Source of the DNA: CAIKZZ01 sp036742455
GTDB lineage: Bacteria; Pseudomonadota; Gammaproteobacteria; Steroidobacterales; Steroidobacteraceae
Direction of reading: 5' to 3'
NCBI GenBank assembly: GCA_036742455.1
Contig: DAINQU010000047.1
Coordinates: 1-8,460, forward strand
Length of the DNA: 8,460 nucleotides
Shown here: positions 5,971-8,460 of the stretch, in pieces
How the letters are laid out: each line of letters begins with the position of its first letter
How positions within the stretch are numbered: position 1 is the first letter of the stretch
Notes under the pieces: model-generated
What the model saw: the letters and a program-made list of their open reading frames with translations, nothing else
Told to the model about the DNA's origin: nothing
The model's database searches: none
Position numbers and translations under genes: made by a program

Positions 5971-8460
5971 CCGACCAGCCCTCCGGACGCCAAGAATTCT
6001 GCGCGGCTCGGTAGACGCGTTCCGGGTGCGGCATGGTGATCGTCACCCGCCCGTCGGCCGTCGTAATGCCGGCGATCCCGTACGGCGAACCGTTGGGGTT
6101 GCGCGGATAGGTGGTCGCGAGCTGCCCGTAATGATCCACGTACCGCAAGGTGGTGCGCTGTGCCGCCACGAACGCGGCTTCGTCGGCTGCCGAGGCGAAC
6201 ACCGCGCGGCCCTCACCGTGACTCACCGCGATCGGCATGACAGAACCCACCATCCCCGCGAAGAACGGCGACGGCGACGACAGTACCTCGACGAGATTGA
6301 GGCGCGCCTCAAACTGTTCCGAGCGGTTGCGCCTAAAGCGCGGCCAATGCTCGGCGCCGGGTATCAATTCCGCGAGCGCGGCGACCATCTGGCAGCCATT
6401 GCACACGCCGAGCGTCAATGCGTCCGCGCGTTGGAAATGCCGCTCGAACTCGTCGCGGGCGCGCGGATTGAAGAGGATGGACTTCGCCCACCCTTCGCCC
6501 GCACCCAAGACGTCGCCGTAACTGAATCCGCCCACCGCGACGACAACCGGGAAATCCGCGAGCGTCACCGCACCGCCGATAATGTCGGTCATATGCACGT
6601 CGTGCGCTTCAAAGCCCGCGCGATGGAACACCGCCGCCATCTCGGCCTGACTGTTGCACCCTTGCTCACGCAGCACCGCGACGCGCGGTCGCGCACCCGT
6701 CGCCACGTAAGGCGCCGCGACGTCGTCATTGAGATCGAAGGTCAGTGTTGCGAAGAGCCCCGGGTCCGCAGCATCGGCGATGTGCGCCTGTTCCTCGCGC
6801 GCACACTCCGGATCGTCACGCAATGCGCGCATACGCACGCTCGTCTCGGACCACGCCGATGCCAAATCGACAATTGCTTCGTCGAGCACAGTGGCGCCAT
6901 TGGCGCAGATGGCGACGCGCGATCCGACAACCGTGTGACCGATCACCCGCGCAAGCGCACCCACGCCCTCGGCCGCGCAACGCGCCAGCACCGCATCCAC
7001 GTCGCTGGTGGCGACTTCGAGCACCATACCGGGCTCTTCGGCATACAGCGCCGCGATCGGATCGCGCACCGCGCCGAGATCGATCGAAATGCCCACGTGC
7101 GATGCAATGGCCATCTCCGCCAACGTGACGAACAGTCCGCCGTCGGACCGGTCGTGATACGCGCGTATGTGCGACCCGCGGGCGAGTGTCCGCACCGCAC
7201 GGAATGCGCCGGCCAACACGTCCGGCGAATCGAGATCCGCCGGCGCATCGCCCAGCGCGCCGTAAACCTGCGCAAGGCACGAACCGCCCAAGCGATCGCG
7301 CCCTGCCGACAGATCGATCAAGATCAGCGCCGACGAACCGTCCTTGCCCTTGAGTTCTGGGGTCAGCGTGGCGCGCGCATCACCCACGGGCGCAAACGCC
7401 GAGACGATCAACGAAACCGGCGACCAGACGCTGCGATCCCCCTCCGGGGTCTTCCAACCGGAGCGCATCGACAAGGAGTCCTTGCCCACCGGAATCGCAA
7501 TACCGAGTGCCGGACACAGTTCCATGCCGACGGCGCGGACCGTGTCGTACAGCGTCGCGTCCTCGTTCGAGTCGCCACAGGCGGCCATCCAGTTGGCCGA
7601 CATACTGATCTCAGACAGGGCGCCGATATCGGCGGCGGCGATATTCGTGATGGCCTCGGCCACCGCCAAACGGCCGGACGCCGGGCCGTCGAGGAGCGCC
7701 ACAGGCGTGCGCTCACCCATCGCCATGGCTTCACCCGCGTGGGTCGTGTAGCCGGCCAAGGTGACCGCGCAATCGCTGACCGGCACCTGCCACGGTCCGA
7801 CGAGCGAATCGCGGCTGACCATCCCGCCGACGGTCCGATCCCCGATCGTGATGAGGAAGGTCTTATCCGCCACGGTCGGCAAGCGCAGCAACCGGTACGC
7901 GGCCTCGCGGGCATCCATCGACGCCGTCGGCAAAGCGGCGCGCGGACGCGGCGAGCGCTCGGCCACCCGCGCCATGCGCGGTGCTTTGCCCAACAGCACT
8001 TCGATGGGCATCGCGACCGGGGCTTCGCCCGTGCGCGGATCCTCGACGTGCAGTTGTCCGTCATCGGTGATCGTCCCGACCACCGCCGCCGGACACCGCT
8101 CGCGACGGCAGAACGCCATGAACGTGTCGATCGCCTCCGGTGCAATGCACAACACGTAGCGCTCTTGCGCCTCGTTGCACCACAGTTCCAACGGCGACAA
8201 TCCCGGCTCGTCCGTCGGGATCGCGCGCAAATCGATGCGCCCGCCCCGATCGCTGTGCGCGATCGCTTCGGGTATCGCGTTCGACAGACCGCCCGCGCCG
8301 ACGTCGTGTATCAAAATGATGGGGTTGTTTACGCCCAGTTCCCAACACCGGTCGATGACTTCCTGCGCGCGGCGCTGCATCTCCGGGTTACCGCGCTGCA
8401 CCGACGCGAAATCCAAATCTTCGGTCGAGGATCCGCTGCCGACCGAGGAGGCCGCTCCGC
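5918..8460 (-). CDS. purL: Phosphoribosylformylglycinamidine synthase PurL (large, single-chain form), 5' part outside the window
   Basis: PurL converts FGAR, ATP and glutamine to FGAM in the fourth step of de novo purine synthesis. About 847 C-terminal residues of a roughly 1290-residue protein are present, and the frame runs off the window edge. The first visible residues, GAASSVGSGSSTEDLDFASV, are the glycine-rich stretch of the first AIR-synthase-like half; HDVGAGGLSNAIPE and DEPGLSPLELWCNEAQERY follow. A second AIR-synthase-like half comes next (IPVGKDSLSM, then YHDRSDGGLF). The glutaminase domain occupies about 5921-6693: RPRVAVLREQGCNSQAEMA, FSYGDVLGAGEGWAKSI, nucleophile Cys in GVCNGCQM (codon 6402-6404) and the His-Glu pair in MPHPER (His codon 6026-6028). 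The protein ends FRNARVALG, as in enterobacterial PurL. This fused form is typical of gamma- and betaproteobacteria and eukaryotes, unlike the separate PurS/PurL/PurQ of Gram-positives. It reads into murI with a 53-bp overlap. Confidence 0.98.
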   Translation of the reverse strand, partial: GAASSVGSGSSTEDLDFASVQRGNPEMQRRAQEVIDRCWELGVNNPIILIHDVGAGGLSNAIPEAIAHSDRGGRIDLRAIPTDEPGLSPLELWCNEAQERYVLCIAPEAIDTFMAFCRRERCPAAVVGTITDDGQLHVEDPRTGEAPVAMPIEVLLGKAPRMARVAERSPRPRAALPTASMDAREAAYRLLRLPTVADKTFLITIGDRTVGGMVSRDSLVGPWQVPVSDCAVTLAGYTTHAGEAMAMGERTPVALLDGPASGRLAVAEAITNIAAADIGALSEISMSANWMAACGDSNEDATLYDTVRAVGMELCPALGIAIPVGKDSLSMRSGWKTPEGDRSVWSPVSLIVSAFAPVGDARATLTPELKGKDGSSALILIDLSAGRDRLGGSCLAQVYGALGDAPADLDSPDVLAGAFRAVRTLARGSHIRAYHDRSDGGLFVTLAEMAIASHVGISIDLGAVRDPIAALYAEEPGMVLEVATSDVDAVLARCAAEGVGALARVIGHTVVGSRVAICANGATVLDEAIVDLASAWSETSVRMRALRDDPECAREEQAHIADAADPGLFATLTFDLNDDVAAPYVATGARPRVAVLREQGCNSQAEMAAVFHRAGFEAHDVHMTDIIGGAVTLADFPVVVAVGGFSYGDVLGAGEGWAKSILFNPRARDEFERHFQRADALTLGVCNGCQMVAALAELIPGAEHWPRFRRNRSEQFEARLNLVEVLSSPSPFFAGMVGSVMPIAVSHGEGRAVFASAADEAAFVAAQRTTLRYVDHYGQLATTYPRNPNGSPYGIAGITTADGRVTITMPHPERVYRAAQNSWRPEGWSDAGGWLRMFRNARVALG
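5980..5984 (-). promoter_or_regulatory. Ribosome-binding site of murI inside purL
   Basis: GGAGG on the minus strand ends 9 bases before ATG 5970. It lies within the purL coding region and decides the murI start in favour of the 53-bp overlap, implying that purL translation passes over the murI initiation site. Confidence 0.6.

Noticed and set aside
8414..8416. TTG at 8416 as start of purL
   Set aside because: The frame stays open to the window edge and encodes the conserved PurL stretch GAASSVGSGSSTED upstream, so this is an internal Leu codon of a truncated gene.
1..8460. CRISPR array, tRNA/rRNA, insertion sequence or phage genes
   Set aside because: No regularly spaced repeats, no tRNA-like cloverleaf, no transposase or integrase motif and no long terminal repeats were seen on either strand.

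Overview
The window is about 62% GC, densely coded and free of mobile elements. It looks like a chromosomal segment from a high-GC gammaproteobacterium. The basis is the long E. coli-type PurL with a fused C-terminal glutaminase domain and an EttA C-terminus that reads almost as in enterobacteria. This placement is an inference; no rRNA or other marker is present.

Layout. On the plus strand, 1-416 is the 3' end of ettA (ABC-F translation factor). It is followed by a perfect 15-bp inverted repeat at 429-464 without a T-tract. Then comes a likely two-gene unit: a zinc-ribbon protein resembling DUF4145 (559-1272) and a secreted SIMPL/DUF541 protein (1297-2016). On the minus strand, read right to left, are purL (last two thirds, 8460-5918), murI (5970-5116, overlapping purL by 53 bp) and a 1017-residue trifunctional fusion gene (5074-2021). 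The two gene blocks converge, with only 4 bp between the stop of the SIMPL gene and the stop of the fusion gene.

The most interesting object is the fusion protein. It joins an APH/hydroxylysine-kinase-like small-molecule kinase, an LytM/M23-type metallopeptidase domain and a class III PLP enzyme that closely resembles the phospho-lyases AGXT2L1/ETNPPL and AGXT2L2/PHYKPL. Key active-site residues of all three domains are visible. The kinase plus phospho-lyase pair suggests a two-step route: an amino alcohol is phosphorylated, then ammonia and phosphate are eliminated to give an aldehyde. The M23 domain in an apparently cytoplasmic protein is unexplained. It could release the amino alcohol from a peptide or wall fragment, or act as a structural or binding module. 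The upstream neighbour murI (D-glutamate supply for peptidoglycan) is compatible with a wall link, but purL, the first gene of the same run, argues that the order may be only positional.

The other genes are housekeeping: purine synthesis (purL), peptidoglycan precursor supply (murI) and translation control (ettA). No tRNA, rRNA, CRISPR array, insertion sequence or convincing sigma-70 promoter was seen.
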